The notes under the pieces: generated by a model | Seen by the model: the letters and a program-made list of their open reading frames with translations, nothing else | What the model was told of the DNA's origin: nothing | The model's database searches: none | Program-made: the position numbers and the translations under genes | Assembly (NCBI GenBank): GCA_002418725.1 | Contig: DIER01000011.1 | Span: 25,466-89,465, forward strand | Direction: 5' to 3' | From: Acholeplasmataceae bacterium UBA5769 | GTDB lineage: Bacteria > Bacillota_I > Bacilli_A > Acholeplasmatales > Acholeplasmataceae | Length of the DNA: 64,000 nt | Shown: in pieces, positions 50,607-59,392 of the stretch | Layout: each line of letters opens with the position of its first letter | Position numbering within the stretch: the stretch's first letter is position 1

Positions 50607-51876
50607 AACCCTCCTTATAATTCGTATCTAGGGTGACATCAAGTCCTTCAGATACAAGAAATTGTACGATATGGTTCATGATTGATAAATCCTTGAGTGG
50701 TGAACTCATGATAATGTTCGTATGTGATTTTAAAGAAATGAGTGTCATCGCTAAACCGTATCCAGCATTCACAAAATCAGCATCGACGATACGTGATTCT
50801 AATCCCGCAGGCAGGTCTACTACGCCTAAATTAGAAATGGAACAGCTAGAAATGGATTCACCTAAGATGTTATAGCCAATCTTGAATGCAATCGTCTTAA
50901 GGACGAGAGGTAATATACGAATAAAGAAGTTCTTTTCGAAACCTACGAGTGAACTGATGCGTGACTGGAGTTTGTCCTTATCCAATTGATCAGAAAACTG
51001 TTCCTTTGTAATCTCAAGCATGTTTTCAAATGTCCAATCTGTGCGTTTTTGATCAAAAGTACTCTTGATGTATAACGAAAAGTTTCGTAGTGTGATTGAA
51101 TCAAAATAAGGACGCAAATTAACGGGAATAAAAATCTTTAAAGGTTTTTTTCCACCAGTGAAATCGACGGTTTCCTTAAAGATGGAATAAGCTAAAAGAG
51201 CTGTGACAAACTGCGTCACTGTACAATGATATTTCGTCTTAACAAGGCTAAGGAGTGCCTTTGTTTCAAGTTTGATTTTGAGCATTAAAACCCAATGATT
51301 AGAGAATCTTTCGCCTTCTAAATGATAGGCTTTTTCTTCTTTAAGATTACGTCTTTTCTCTTTATCATAGTTTGAGACAAAATTGTCTTCACTTTCTTTT
51401 CGTGATAAAGGTTTCTCACTTAAAATCTTATTTTCGTGCTCAATTTTACAGCCACGTAACTTATAGTAGTTGTAGACAATGGATTTCAAGAAGTGCATAG
51501 CACCTGTACCATCTGTAATGGCGTGGAAGGTTTCTAAAGTGACTTTGTTCTCAAGATAATAGACTTTAAACAAGTACCCGTGATTGCGGTATACTTTGAA
51601 GTATTTGCAAACTTGAGAAGGTTCTGGTTCAACTTCAAAGTGACGCGTATTTGATGCGAAATAATTCCAAAAAAGACCGTTTTTTAACTGTACAGCAAAC
51701 GGTTCAAATCTTGGAAGAACTTTATTGACTGCTTCCTCAAGAAGCGTAGAATCAATGGTCTCGTCTAGATAAAAAGATAGCCGAAAGACATTGCTGCGTT
51801 CATCTTGTGAAACAGCGGGGAAAATCTTTCCAGCGTTATCGAGTTTGTACCAATATTTTTGTTTTTTCAATGACAT
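50590..51876 (-). CDS. Alcohol acetyltransferase/condensation-domain-like acyltransferase
   Basis: About 428 residues in the CoA-dependent acyltransferase fold. The catalytic HxxxDG is in ETFHAITDGTGAMHFL, and the second-half motif in LRPYFDSITLRNFSLYIKS. The start KKQKYWYKLDNAGKIFPAV is typical for the family. The ATG at 51876 abuts AGGTG, while a TTG at 51870 has better spacing, so the start is uncertain by two codons. Such proteins may acylate lipids or alcohols. It is co-translated with the DUF6320 gene. It is divergent from the quinone operon, with an operator-like palindrome between them. Confidence 0.78.
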   Translation of the reverse strand: MSLKKQKYWYKLDNAGKIFPAVSQDERSNVFRLSFYLDETIDSTLLEEAVNKVLPRFEPFAVQLKNGLFWNYFASNTRHFEVEPEPSQVCKYFKVYRNHGYLFKVYYLENKVTLETFHAITDGTGAMHFLKSIVYNYYKLRGCKIEHENKILSEKPLSRKESEDNFVSNYDKEKRRNLKEEKAYHLEGERFSNHWVLMLKIKLETKALLSLVKTKYHCTVTQFVTALLAYSIFKETVDFTGGKKPLKIFIPVNLRPYFDSITLRNFSLYIKSTFDQKRTDWTFENMLEITKEQFSDQLDKDKLQSRISSLVGFEKNFFIRILPLVLKTIAFKIGYNILGESISSCSISNLGVVDLPAGLESRIVDADFVNAGYGLAMTLISLKSHTNIIMSSPLKDLSIMNHIVQFLVSEGLDVTLDTNYKEGYDEIL

Positions 51877-51971
51877 CACCTGTTGATGACACACGATGTT
51901 ATGTATGTCACCTTTAATTATACACTTTTTTAAGTTTTCATGAAACATTTTAGACATAAAAGATAAAATAG

Positions 51972-51983
51972 TTCGAATTCGAA
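51972..51983. promoter_or_regulatory. Candidate MhqR operator TTCGAATTCGAA
   Basis: A perfect 12-bp palindrome just upstream of TTGAAT (51993-51998) - 17 bases - TATAAT (52016-52021), the promoter of the VOC-MarR-esterase operon. Its core CGAATTCG is the centre of the MhqR box known from Bacillus subtilis, as I recall it. The MarR regulator at 53048 is the likely binder. It could also affect the divergent acyltransferase gene. Confidence 0.6.
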
Positions 51984-52044
51984 GCATTATATTTGAATGA
52001 CCTTTCAGTATAGACTATAATGAAAATGAAGGATGTGATTTTAG

Positions 52045-53058
52045 ATGAAACCACTTAATGGCATGCACCATGTGACTGCGATCACGAGTAGTGCAGAAAA
52101 AATTTATGATTTCTTTACCCATGTCTTAGGATTGCGTTTAGTTAAAAAAACGGTGAATCAAGATGATATTCAAACCTACCATCTCTTTTTTGCTGATGAT
52201 GTGGGTGGTCCAGGAACAGACATGACCTTTTTTGATTTCCCTGGCGCTATCAAAGCTGTAAAAGGAACGAATGAAATTGGTAAAACCTCATTTAGGGTAC
52301 CAACTGATCTAGCACTTGAATATTGGATGAAAAGATTTGACGTTTTTAAGGTCAGTCACGAAGGGATTCAAGAATTGTTTGGCATTAAAATGTTGCCCTT
52401 TGTTGATTTTGATGAACAGGAGTATGTTTTAATCTCTGATCAGCAAGATCATGGCGTTAAACCTGGCATTCCATGGCAAAAGGGTCCTATTCCTTTAGAA
52501 TTTGCGATCAGAGGGCTAGGACCAGTGTTCTTTCGTGTCAACCGATTTGACTTAATGGACCGTGTATTAAGTGAAAAATTAACGTTTAAAAAGACACATG
52601 AGGAACATCCCTATTATTTATATCAAACAGGTCTCGGTGGAAATGGTGGTAGTGTCATTGTTCATGTAACCGATAATCTTTTAAATGCAAGACAAGGTTA
52701 CGGTGGTGTACACCATGTTGCCTTTTCAGTAGATAATGAAACTGACATTATGTCTTGGATTAGTCGTCTAAATGAAATGGGTGCAGGACACTCAGGCTAT
52801 GTGGATCGTTTCTACTTTAGGTCACTCTACACAAGACTTTATCCAGGTATTCTCTTTGAGTTTGCAACCGATGGACCTGGATTCATTGATGATGAAGAGC
52901 CTTATGAAACATTGGGAGAAAGGCTTGCCTTGCCACCACGTTTTAGACATCAACGTGCTCAAATTGAAAAACTCGTGAGACACATAGATACAAAACGTAG
53001 TGATAAGGTTTATAATAAGGAATATATGGATGAAGTTGGTGATAAACATGCAACGTGA
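52045..53058 (+). CDS. VOC-family ring-cleavage dioxygenase (MhqO/MhqE-like)
   Basis: A 337-residue protein of the vicinal-oxygen-chelate fold. The two halves start with GMHHVTAITSSAEKIYDFF and GVHHVAFSVDNETDIMSW, each giving a metal His. The third ligand Glu is in GILFEFATDGPGF. This is the layout of the hydroquinone dioxygenases of quinone-resistance operons. It should open quinone-derived rings in the cytosol. It is first in an operon with a MarR regulator (11-base overlap) and an esterase, matching the mhq arrangement of Firmicutes. AAGGATGTGATTTTAG precedes the ATG. Confidence 0.88.
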   Translation: MKPLNGMHHVTAITSSAEKIYDFFTHVLGLRLVKKTVNQDDIQTYHLFFADDVGGPGTDMTFFDFPGAIKAVKGTNEIGKTSFRVPTDLALEYWMKRFDVFKVSHEGIQELFGIKMLPFVDFDEQEYVLISDQQDHGVKPGIPWQKGPIPLEFAIRGLGPVFFRVNRFDLMDRVLSEKLTFKKTHEEHPYYLYQTGLGGNGGSVIVHVTDNLLNARQGYGGVHHVAFSVDNETDIMSWISRLNEMGAGHSGYVDRFYFRSLYTRLYPGILFEFATDGPGFIDDEEPYETLGERLALPPRFRHQRAQIEKLVRHIDTKRSDKVYNKEYMDEVGDKHAT

Positions 53059-53497
53059 AAAAGACTATCTTAAACTGACAACCGTCTTATTTCGTACGAT
53101 GCAACATGTTGAATCAGTGATTAAAAAAGATATTCAATCTTATCAATTAAATACATCGGAGTTCGGGACACTAGAACTCCTTTATCATCGTGGTGCGCAA
53201 CCGATGCAGTCGATTGCTTCAAGGCTTTTGATGGCAAACAGTTCGATGACTTATGTCATTGATAAACTCGAAGCGAAAGACATGATTCAACGTAGACAAG
53301 ATGAAAGTGATAAACGCGTTATCATGGTTGAATTAACTAAAGCTGGACATGATTTTTTTGAAGGTATATTCAAACATCATATTGAAGCCTTATCTTCGAT
53401 GTATGGTCATTTAACGCAAGAGGAACTGCTACTGCTCATTCAAACACTAAAAAAAGTGGGATATCGCGCAAAAGAGTTACAAGGTGAAAAATCATGA
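53048..53497 (+). CDS. MarR-family regulator (MhqR-like)
   Basis: A 149-residue MarR repressor from the ATG at 53048. The winged helix includes TSEFGTLELLYHRGAQPMQSIASRLLMANSSMTYVIDKLEAKDMIQRRQDESDKRVIMVELT, with the usual DxRxxx wing (DESDKRV). Its position between a VOC dioxygenase and an esterase mirrors MhqR, which senses quinones and electrophiles and represses its own detoxifying operon. It has no Cys, so direct thiol switching is unlikely; ligand binding is probable. It overlaps both neighbours (11 and 4 bases). Confidence 0.9.
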   Translation: MQREKDYLKLTTVLFRTMQHVESVIKKDIQSYQLNTSEFGTLELLYHRGAQPMQSIASRLLMANSSMTYVIDKLEAKDMIQRRQDESDKRVIMVELTKAGHDFFEGIFKHHIEALSSMYGHLTQEELLLLIQTLKKVGYRAKELQGEKS

Positions 53498-54093
53498 AAC
53501 ATGTGTACGAACAAGGATCAAATGGTAAAACCCTCATCATGCTTCACGGTACAGGTGGTGATGAGTACGACTTAATACCACTCGCTAAGCATATAGATCC
53601 GCACGCCAATATTTTATCGATACGTGGTAATGTCCAAGAATATGGCATGCCTCGATTTTTCAAACGTCTCGCGATGGGTGTTTTTGATATGGAGAGTCTT
53701 TCTGAAGAAACAGAAAACTTATATAACTTTATCCATGAATCTGCGATCAACTATGGATTTGAATTGTCATTAGCAACGGTCATTGGCTATTCGAATGGTG
53801 CAAACATTGCAGCATCTATCTTACTTACCTATGATGCAGTATTCGGAAAAGCTATCTTATTTCGCCCAATGGTTCCCAGACGTGATCAAGACATCACAAA
53901 TCTTAATCAGGTAAGGATTGTGATGTATGCAGGGAAGCATGATCAAACCGTCCCTGAGTATGATCCAGATACTTTAAAAGGATTCTTTGAAGCGCGCCAT
54001 GCCATGGTGGACTTAGTTTGGCTTAATGAAGGTCACCAACTGACAAGAGATGAACTTGAACAAGCTAAAACGTGGTACCACGAACACGCATAA
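53494..54093 (+). CDS. Alpha/beta hydrolase (MhqD-like carboxylesterase)
   Basis: A 199-residue phospholipase/carboxylesterase of the alpha/beta hydrolase fold. The oxyanion region is LHGTGGDEYDLIPLA. The triad is Ser in IGYSNGANIAAS, Asp in GKHDQTVPEYD and His in NEGHQLTRDEL. MhqD-type esterases lie in quinone-resistance operons and may hydrolyse products of ring opening. It starts with an ATGA overlap on the MarR gene. A DUF2087 gene follows after 13 bases and may be in the same transcript. Confidence 0.9.
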   Translation: MKHVYEQGSNGKTLIMLHGTGGDEYDLIPLAKHIDPHANILSIRGNVQEYGMPRFFKRLAMGVFDMESLSEETENLYNFIHESAINYGFELSLATVIGYSNGANIAASILLTYDAVFGKAILFRPMVPRRDQDITNLNQVRIVMYAGKHDQTVPEYDPDTLKGFFEARHAMVDLVWLNEGHQLTRDELEQAKTWYHEHA

Positions 54094-54106
54094 AGGATGT
54101 GTTTCT

Positions 54107-54427
54107 ATGTTTTATGACATTACAGAAAAAGAGATCCATGATTTTAAAGAATCTTATATCTTATCGATTGAACCTCTTCGGTTTCGTGAAATACCGGCAA
54201 GAGAAAAAAGAAAGTATATCATGCTATGCATCATCATACATCAAATGGATAAAGATAAGATTTATCATGAAATAGAGCTGAATGCACTTTTAAAACCTAT
54301 GGTTGAAGATTACGTTATGATTCGTAGATATTTGGTTGATTATGGGTTTTTAAAACGTGTGAAAGATGGCTCCAAATATTGGCTTGACTGTGATGTTAAG
54401 ACTTATCAACCATTTAAATTGTCATAA
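54107..54427 (+). CDS. DUF2087 domain protein
   Basis: A 106-residue protein from the ATG at 54107, with AAAGGATG upstream. It matches DUF2087: REIPAREKRKYIMLCIIIHQMDKDKIYHEIELNALLKPMVEDYVMIRRYLVDYGFLKRVKDGSKYWL. This domain forms a small winged-helix-like unit, often attached to regulators or acetyltransferases. Here it stands alone. DNA or RNA binding is plausible, but no function is known. It closes the mhq-type operon, before a bidirectional terminator. Confidence 0.8.
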   Translation: MFYDITEKEIHDFKESYILSIEPLRFREIPAREKRKYIMLCIIIHQMDKDKIYHEIELNALLKPMVEDYVMIRRYLVDYGFLKRVKDGSKYWLDCDVKTYQPFKLS

Positions 54428-54434
54428 AGAAAAA

Positions 54435-54463
54435 CGGGATAATCACTTATCCCGAATTTTTTT
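54435..54463. terminator. Bidirectional terminator between DUF2087 and epimerase genes
   Basis: CGGGATAA-TCAC-TTATCCCG, followed by AATTTTTTT on the plus strand and TTTTTCTTT on the minus strand. Confidence 0.85.
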
Positions 54464-55519
54464 CATAGGTAACATGTTTACGATAAAAGCCTTGATATTA
54501 ATTTTCTTTACCCGGTTTGCGTGCGCTAGCCATAACATCGTATCTTGTATGGTTTCTTCAATCGGTCTTGTATGGTAACCCAGTTCTTTGGTCGCCTTTG
54601 TGTGATCAAAGAGAGAATTTGAAGAGAGTGTGTATAGTGAATAAGAAGAATAAATAGGTGGTAAATGTCTGATGCGATAGTATAGTTCAGCAAGTGGTGC
54701 AGATATTTTTGCAAACCACCTTGGTAGCACATGGATGGAGTGTTTTTTTCCAGAATACTTTTTTAAGAGTTCAAAGAGTTCCTTTAATTGGATTTGAGCA
54801 CCAGAAAGAAGGTAAGTTTCTCCAACAGTTCCTTTTTCAATGGCTAGAAGAATCCCTTTAGCCACATCTCTCACATCAACAAAATCATAAACGCCATTGA
54901 TGCGTGATGTCAATTTTCCATTTAAATAATCTTCAATCATCATGGTCATATGACCATGTCCTTGATCTTCTGGACCAATGATACCCGATGGATGGACAAT
55001 TATGGCAGGAAGTCCTTGTTCTATCGCTTCAATCACATGTTTTGAAGCGAGTGCTTTGGATTTTGCGTAGTTTCCAATGACTAAATCTGGATCAAAAGAT
55101 CGTGTTTCATGCATAAAAAGACCATGAGTTTTTTCAGGGATTGCATGTACAGAAGACACATAAATCATCAAACCAATGTGGTGTTCAAATGCTAACTGAA
55201 TAAGATGTTTTGTTCCACCGACATTGACACTTTCAATCCAAGGATTTTTTCGTTGTGAAATAGACACGATACCTGCTGTATGGATTAACACAAGTTTCTC
55301 TTGACTAAAATGAGTATCTTCAAGCTTAAAAAAATCGAGAAGTGTCTCTGGTTTTGTTACATCTCCAAGGTAGACATCAACACCAAGAGCTTGTAATCTT
55401 TTGGGATCATCTTTGGGTAAAATCAATCCGCGAACATGTTTTGCCTGATCACGTAACATTTGACATAACGTATAGCCCAAATGACCGTTTGCTCCAGTGA
55501 CCAAATAGAGGTGTTCCAT
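54443..55519 (-). CDS. NAD-dependent epimerase/dehydratase (extended SDR)
   Basis: A 358-residue extended short-chain dehydrogenase. The NAD(P) loop is LVTGANGHLGYTLCQML, with VYLGDVTKP. The catalytic pair is in NYAKSKALASKHVIEA (YxxxK), after SSVHAIPE. HPSGIIGPEDQG and the C-terminal region resemble dihydroflavonol-4-reductase-like and hydroxysteroid-dehydrogenase-like proteins. They act on sugar nucleotides or aldehydes/ketones; the substrate is unknown. It is a separate minus-strand gene, with GGAG before the ATG. The upstream gene is pcp, 85 bases away. Confidence 0.87.
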   Translation of the reverse strand: MEHLYLVTGANGHLGYTLCQMLRDQAKHVRGLILPKDDPKRLQALGVDVYLGDVTKPETLLDFFKLEDTHFSQEKLVLIHTAGIVSISQRKNPWIESVNVGGTKHLIQLAFEHHIGLMIYVSSVHAIPEKTHGLFMHETRSFDPDLVIGNYAKSKALASKHVIEAIEQGLPAIIVHPSGIIGPEDQGHGHMTMMIEDYLNGKLTSRINGVYDFVDVRDVAKGILLAIEKGTVGETYLLSGAQIQLKELFELLKKYSGKKHSIHVLPRWFAKISAPLAELYYRIRHLPPIYSSYSLYTLSSNSLFDHTKATKELGYHTRPIEETIQDTMLWLAHANRVKKINIKAFIVNMLPMKKIRDK

Positions 55520-55604
55520 AAGATCATCTCCTTCACCTTTAACATATAGCCGATTCTGTGAAAAAGCAAGACTTTAGATAAGATAAACTTATCCGTGTGA
55601 AATT

Positions 55605-56225
55605 TCACACAGTTAGTGAATGAATGGTTTCAATTATGATAACCTCGAGAGCTTCTTTGATGACTTCAAGTTCAAGACTAAATAGATGAGGTTTATGATG
55701 AACTTGTGAGGTTTCATAAGGCACATGAATAAACCCTGCTTTGACATTTGTTTTTTTGGTCACATCAAGTTCATGCATGACACTATAAAAAATGTGATTA
55801 CATATGTATGTTCCAGCCGTATAAGATAGTTCCGCTGGGATGTGTTTATCTTTTAACGATTGGCATAAATGTTTGACGGGTAAGGTGGAAAAATAAGCGG
55901 GAGGTCCAAAAACAGAAATAGGATCATCCATAGGAGAAACACCTTTGGCATCAGGTATCAATGAATCATCTAAATTGATGGCAATCCGTTCGATGGAGAT
56001 CGCTTTTCTTCCTCCTGCTTGTCCAACCATCAAGATAATATCAGGTTCAAGATCTTTGATTTTTTCAATTAATATCTTCGAAGATTCATAATAGACAACA
56101 GGGAGTTCAAGTGAATATAGCTCACAGGGCAATACTCTTGGATCAAGTTTTTTTATCGCTTCAAAAGAAGGATTGATGGTTTCACCACCAAAGGGTTGAA
56201 ACCCAGTTATCAGAAGTTTTATCAT
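55605..56225 (-). CDS. pcp: Pyroglutamyl-peptidase I
   Basis: A 206-residue cysteine peptidase from the ATG at 56225 (GAGGTG six bases upstream; a GTG three codons earlier is less likely). It removes N-terminal pyroglutamate from peptides in the cytosol. LITGFQPFGGETINPS is the family start. The catalytic Glu is in IAINLDDSLIPD's preceding ISIERIAIN, Cys in AGTYICNHIFYSVM and His in AGFIHVPYE. Length is normal. It may take part in peptide recycling. It lies upstream of the epimerase gene on the same strand. Confidence 0.94.
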   Translation of the reverse strand: MIKLLITGFQPFGGETINPSFEAIKKLDPRVLPCELYSLELPVVYYESSKILIEKIKDLEPDIILMVGQAGGRKAISIERIAINLDDSLIPDAKGVSPMDDPISVFGPPAYFSTLPVKHLCQSLKDKHIPAELSYTAGTYICNHIFYSVMHELDVTKKTNVKAGFIHVPYETSQVHHKPHLFSLELEVIKEALEVIIIETIHSLTV

Positions 56226-56351
56226 TGCATTCACCTCAACTTCATTTTACCACAGGAATGAAATCTCTAGTCTTTGGCTTTCACCTTGAATGATACATCC
56301 TTTTCATATATAATGAAATTAATGTTTCGGTTCAAAAAGAAAGAGAATATC

Positions 56352-56885
56352 ATGCATAAAATTGTTGAGTTATCACCAACTGAATACAAAGACTATAAAC
56401 TTGAGTATGAATATCAAACCAAGTATTTTCATCATCTTTCGATCAAAATGAAAAAAGATGTAAAAATGACCATCAAAAGAAAACGGTTTGTAAAAAAACA
56501 AGAAAAAAAGTTCACGGATTTTCTTTTTCAAAACTATATCGAACAACCACAAGCTTTTGGTATTTTTGAGAAAAAGAAGTTGATTGCAGTCATTGAAGGA
56601 TCACTCGAATCATGGAACAACAGATACCGCATTTGGAACTTTTTAGTGGATAAGAAATATAGAAGAGATGGTTATGGCAAATCTTTGTTTCAACATATGG
56701 TAGGTGTTGCAAAAGAGTTAAAGGCACGCGCTCTTGTTTTAGAATGTCAAAGTTGCAACGACCCAGCCATTCAGTTTTATTTAGATCGTGGTATGCATTT
56801 TATTGGTTTTGACACCATGTCTTATACGAATAATGATATTGGACAAAAAGAAGTAAGACTCGAGATGGGTATGCGTCTCGATTAA
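56352..56885 (+). CDS. GNAT-family N-acetyltransferase
   Basis: A 177-residue acetyltransferase from the ATG at 56352. The first 60 residues are unusually basic (KMKKDVKMTIKRKRFVKKQEKKF). The acetyl-CoA loop is in WNFLVDKKYRRDGYGKSLFQHMVGVAKELKARALVLECQSCNDPAIQFYLDRGMHFIGFD, matching motifs A and B of GNAT. The substrate (small molecule, peptide or antibiotic) cannot be told. An MFS transporter gene starts 13 bases later, so both may be one transcript, a pairing sometimes linked to drug resistance. That link is only suggestive. Confidence 0.87.
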   Translation: MHKIVELSPTEYKDYKLEYEYQTKYFHHLSIKMKKDVKMTIKRKRFVKKQEKKFTDFLFQNYIEQPQAFGIFEKKKLIAVIEGSLESWNNRYRIWNFLVDKKYRRDGYGKSLFQHMVGVAKELKARALVLECQSCNDPAIQFYLDRGMHFIGFDTMSYTNNDIGQKEVRLEMGMRLD

Positions 56886-56898
56886 TCATGAGGTGAAC

Positions 56899-58128
56899 AT
56901 GGAGCGTTTATGGACTCGTAATTTTACTATATTAACCATAGGCTCATTCATCTCAGCACTTGGTAGTGCTGCAGCAAGCGTGGCATTTGGTATTTTGATC
57001 TATCAGCGCACAGGTTCACCATTGACCTTGGCGCTTTTTACGGTTGCGAATATTGTTCCTAGAATTATCACGGGCTTTTTAGCTGGTCCTTTTGTTGATA
57101 GGCATTCCAGAAGAAAAACGGTATATCGACTTGATTATCTATCCTCAATGTTGTTTTTTGGCATTGCATTTATCCTCTTTACTGGCTATTTTGATGTCTT
57201 GGTTTTCACGCTGTTAGCTGGTGTTTTTGGCATCATTGATACCGTGTATCAACTTTCGTTTATGAGTATGTTTCCTGAAGTTATCACGAGAGGAAATCAT
57301 TCAAGAGCATACTCATTATCTAGCCTCATATGGCCATTGTCAGCTGCTATGATGGCACCTATTGCAGCATTCATGATTGATCAGATTGTTTATGGTATTG
57401 CCATTTTGATGGCGTTTAACGCAGTGACTCATTTTATAGCAGCAAGTGTTGAATCAACAATTCGATTGGATGAAAAATTGAATCAAAAGAAAGTGAGTGG
57501 GTTACAGTTTGTTGAAGATTTAAAAGAAGGTTTCCATTACTATAAACTTGAAAAGGGCATCTTTGGGATTGCCATTTTGTTTGCTGCATTTAGTTTTGTA
57601 TTTGCATCACATGATTTACTTCGCATGCCTTATTTTATTAACAGTGATGTCTATACTTTACAACACTTTTCCTTTTTGATCACAGCAGCATCCGTTGGTA
57701 GAATTATAGGGGGAATTGTCCATTATACATTTAAATACCCACCACATAAACGCTACTTGATTGCAGTCAGTGTTTACCTAACTGTAGAACTGTTATCAGC
57801 AACCATGCTCTACATGCCTTATGTTTTAATGATTACAGTCAGTTTTATTGTTGGGCTTTTATCGGTGACATCGTTTAATATTCGTATGACTGCAACACAA
57901 GTTTATATTCCGACTGAACTGAGAGGGAGAGTGAACTCCACACAAAATCTTTTGTGGCATGTGGGAGGTATCGCAGGTGTTTTGACAGCAGGGTTTATTG
58001 CAGAGTACACAACGCTTGACTATCGCTTTATATTGCTACTTTTAGCCAGTGTTTCACTAACGACAATTCTCATGGTTCCTATACGAATGCATCATGAATT
58101 TAAAAAAATATACAACGCAGATATATAA
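56899..58128 (+). CDS. MFS transporter, drug-efflux-like
   Basis: A 409-residue major facilitator from the ATG at 56899 (GAGGTG upstream). About twelve segments are visible. The loop FVDRHSRRKTVYRLDYLSS carries the MFS-A-type DRxxRR motif, and VYIPTELRGRVNSTQNLLWHVGGIAGVLTAGFIAEYTT the second-half motif of the MFS_3 (enterobactin-exporter/macrolide-efflux) group. It follows a GNAT gene. Export of a drug or metabolite is likely from the group; the substrate is unknown. It is ended by a terminator shared with the convergent gene. Confidence 0.88.
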   Translation: MERLWTRNFTILTIGSFISALGSAAASVAFGILIYQRTGSPLTLALFTVANIVPRIITGFLAGPFVDRHSRRKTVYRLDYLSSMLFFGIAFILFTGYFDVLVFTLLAGVFGIIDTVYQLSFMSMFPEVITRGNHSRAYSLSSLIWPLSAAMMAPIAAFMIDQIVYGIAILMAFNAVTHFIAASVESTIRLDEKLNQKKVSGLQFVEDLKEGFHYYKLEKGIFGIAILFAAFSFVFASHDLLRMPYFINSDVYTLQHFSFLITAASVGRIIGGIVHYTFKYPPHKRYLIAVSVYLTVELLSATMLYMPYVLMITVSFIVGLLSVTSFNIRMTATQVYIPTELRGRVNSTQNLLWHVGGIAGVLTAGFIAEYTTLDYRFILLLLASVSLTTILMVPIRMHHEFKKIYNADI

Positions 58129-58154
58129 AAAAAGTTGGGTGACCAACTTTTTAT
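58129..58154. terminator. Terminator between the MFS and RlmI-like genes
   Basis: AAAGTTGG-GTGA-CCAACTTT followed by TTATTTT. Confidence 0.75.
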
Positions 58155-59329
58155 TTTACACGCAATGTAATGCATTTTAAATAGAGAGATTCATCGGATC
58201 CAAAGAGTGCTGGATGATCCTTACTTTGTATTCTAAATTCAACCATTTGTGTGATTTTTTTAGCATCTTGTGAAGCTTCCATTAACATATCCATGAAGAG
58301 TGCTGGTGTCATGTAGTGCGAACAAGAACAACTGATCAAATAGCCATCGGGATTAATAATCTTTAAGGCTTGAAGGTTAATCTCTTTATAGCCTTGATAA
58401 GCCTTTTTGATGTCATCATTTTTCTTGGCAAACGCAGGAGGATCGAGTACAACAACATCAAATGTCGTGTTTTGTTTTTGGTATAGACGAAGTGCTTCAA
58501 AAACGTCCGCCTTTTCTGCGGTTACTTGATTTAGTTGGTTAAGTGAAGCATTATGTTTAATTTGTTCAACAGCATGTTCTGAAATGTCAAGGCACGTGAC
58601 TGATTTTGCATCATAGTAAGCAGCATGCAATCCAAAACCACCAATATGTGAGAAGCAGTCAAGTACGGTTTTATCTTTAACATAGGGTTTGATAGCTTCA
58701 TGATTATCCGCTTGATCTAGAAATGAACCCGTTTTTTGTCCGTTGATAATGTCGATATCCATCCATAGATTGTTTTCTTTGATACGTACTGTGGCAGGCA
58801 CTTCACCATAGACAACCCCTTTGAAAAGAGGAAGCCCCTCTTTTTTTCGAACAGGCACATCGCTGCGTTCATAAATGCCTTTTGGTTTGAATAAATCCAC
58901 AAGTAGTTTAATAAACATTTCTTTTCTTTGGTCAATGCCAAGTGATAAGATTTGAATCGATAAAAAATCACCATATTTATCAACAATCAATCCAGGAATG
59001 CCATCAGCTTCACCAAACAGAACACGATATGAATCTTCGTATCCTAAATCGCGACGTGATTGATTTGATTTCTCGATAATGTTCTTAAAGAACAATGTGT
59101 CAATGACTTCGTTCTCATCTCTAGACAATACTCTGACGAATATTTTAGAGCTAGTGTTGAGAAATCCTTTGCCAACAAAGACGTTTTTTGAACTATAAAC
59201 ATAAGCGATTTCACCACTCTTGATGTCGCCTTGAATTTGGTCAATTTCGTTATTGAAAACCCAAGGATGGCCTTGGACAATTCTGATTTCTTCTTTTGGT
59301 TTTAAGATAATCTTACATGGATTTTGCAT
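58151..59329 (-). CDS. Class I SAM-dependent rRNA methyltransferase (RlmI-like)
   Basis: A 392-residue cytosine-C5 methyltransferase of the RlmI/COG1092 group from the ATG at 59329 (GGGAG upstream). The N-terminal PUA domain reads ILKPKEEIRIVQGHPWVFNNEI. The RNase-H-like middle has LFGEADGIPGLIVDKYG. The SAM loop is DCFSHIGGFGLHAAYY, and the catalytic region VVLDPPAFAKK, with CSCSH (SCSCSHYM). Target is probably 23S rRNA. It lies directly upstream of the terminator of the Rgg-like regulator gene and is transcribed in the same direction, away from it. Confidence 0.9.
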   Translation of the reverse strand: MQNPCKIILKPKEEIRIVQGHPWVFNNEIDQIQGDIKSGEIAYVYSSKNVFVGKGFLNTSSKIFVRVLSRDENEVIDTLFFKNIIEKSNQSRRDLGYEDSYRVLFGEADGIPGLIVDKYGDFLSIQILSLGIDQRKEMFIKLLVDLFKPKGIYERSDVPVRKKEGLPLFKGVVYGEVPATVRIKENNLWMDIDIINGQKTGSFLDQADNHEAIKPYVKDKTVLDCFSHIGGFGLHAAYYDAKSVTCLDISEHAVEQIKHNASLNQLNQVTAEKADVFEALRLYQKQNTTFDVVVLDPPAFAKKNDDIKKAYQGYKEINLQALKIINPDGYLISCSCSHYMTPALFMDMLMEASQDAKKITQMVEFRIQSKDHPALFGSDESLYLKCITLRVK

Positions 59330-59365
59330 CGTACCAACTCCCGATTTATTATACCAAACTTTTAA

Positions 59366-59392
59366 AGAAAAAGACATGGGTTATGCCATGTC
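59366..59392 (-). terminator. Terminator of the Rgg-like regulator gene
   Basis: On the minus strand GACATGG pairs with CCATGTC and runs into TTTTTCTTT. It starts at the stop codon and isolates the regulator from the methyltransferase gene. Confidence 0.75.
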
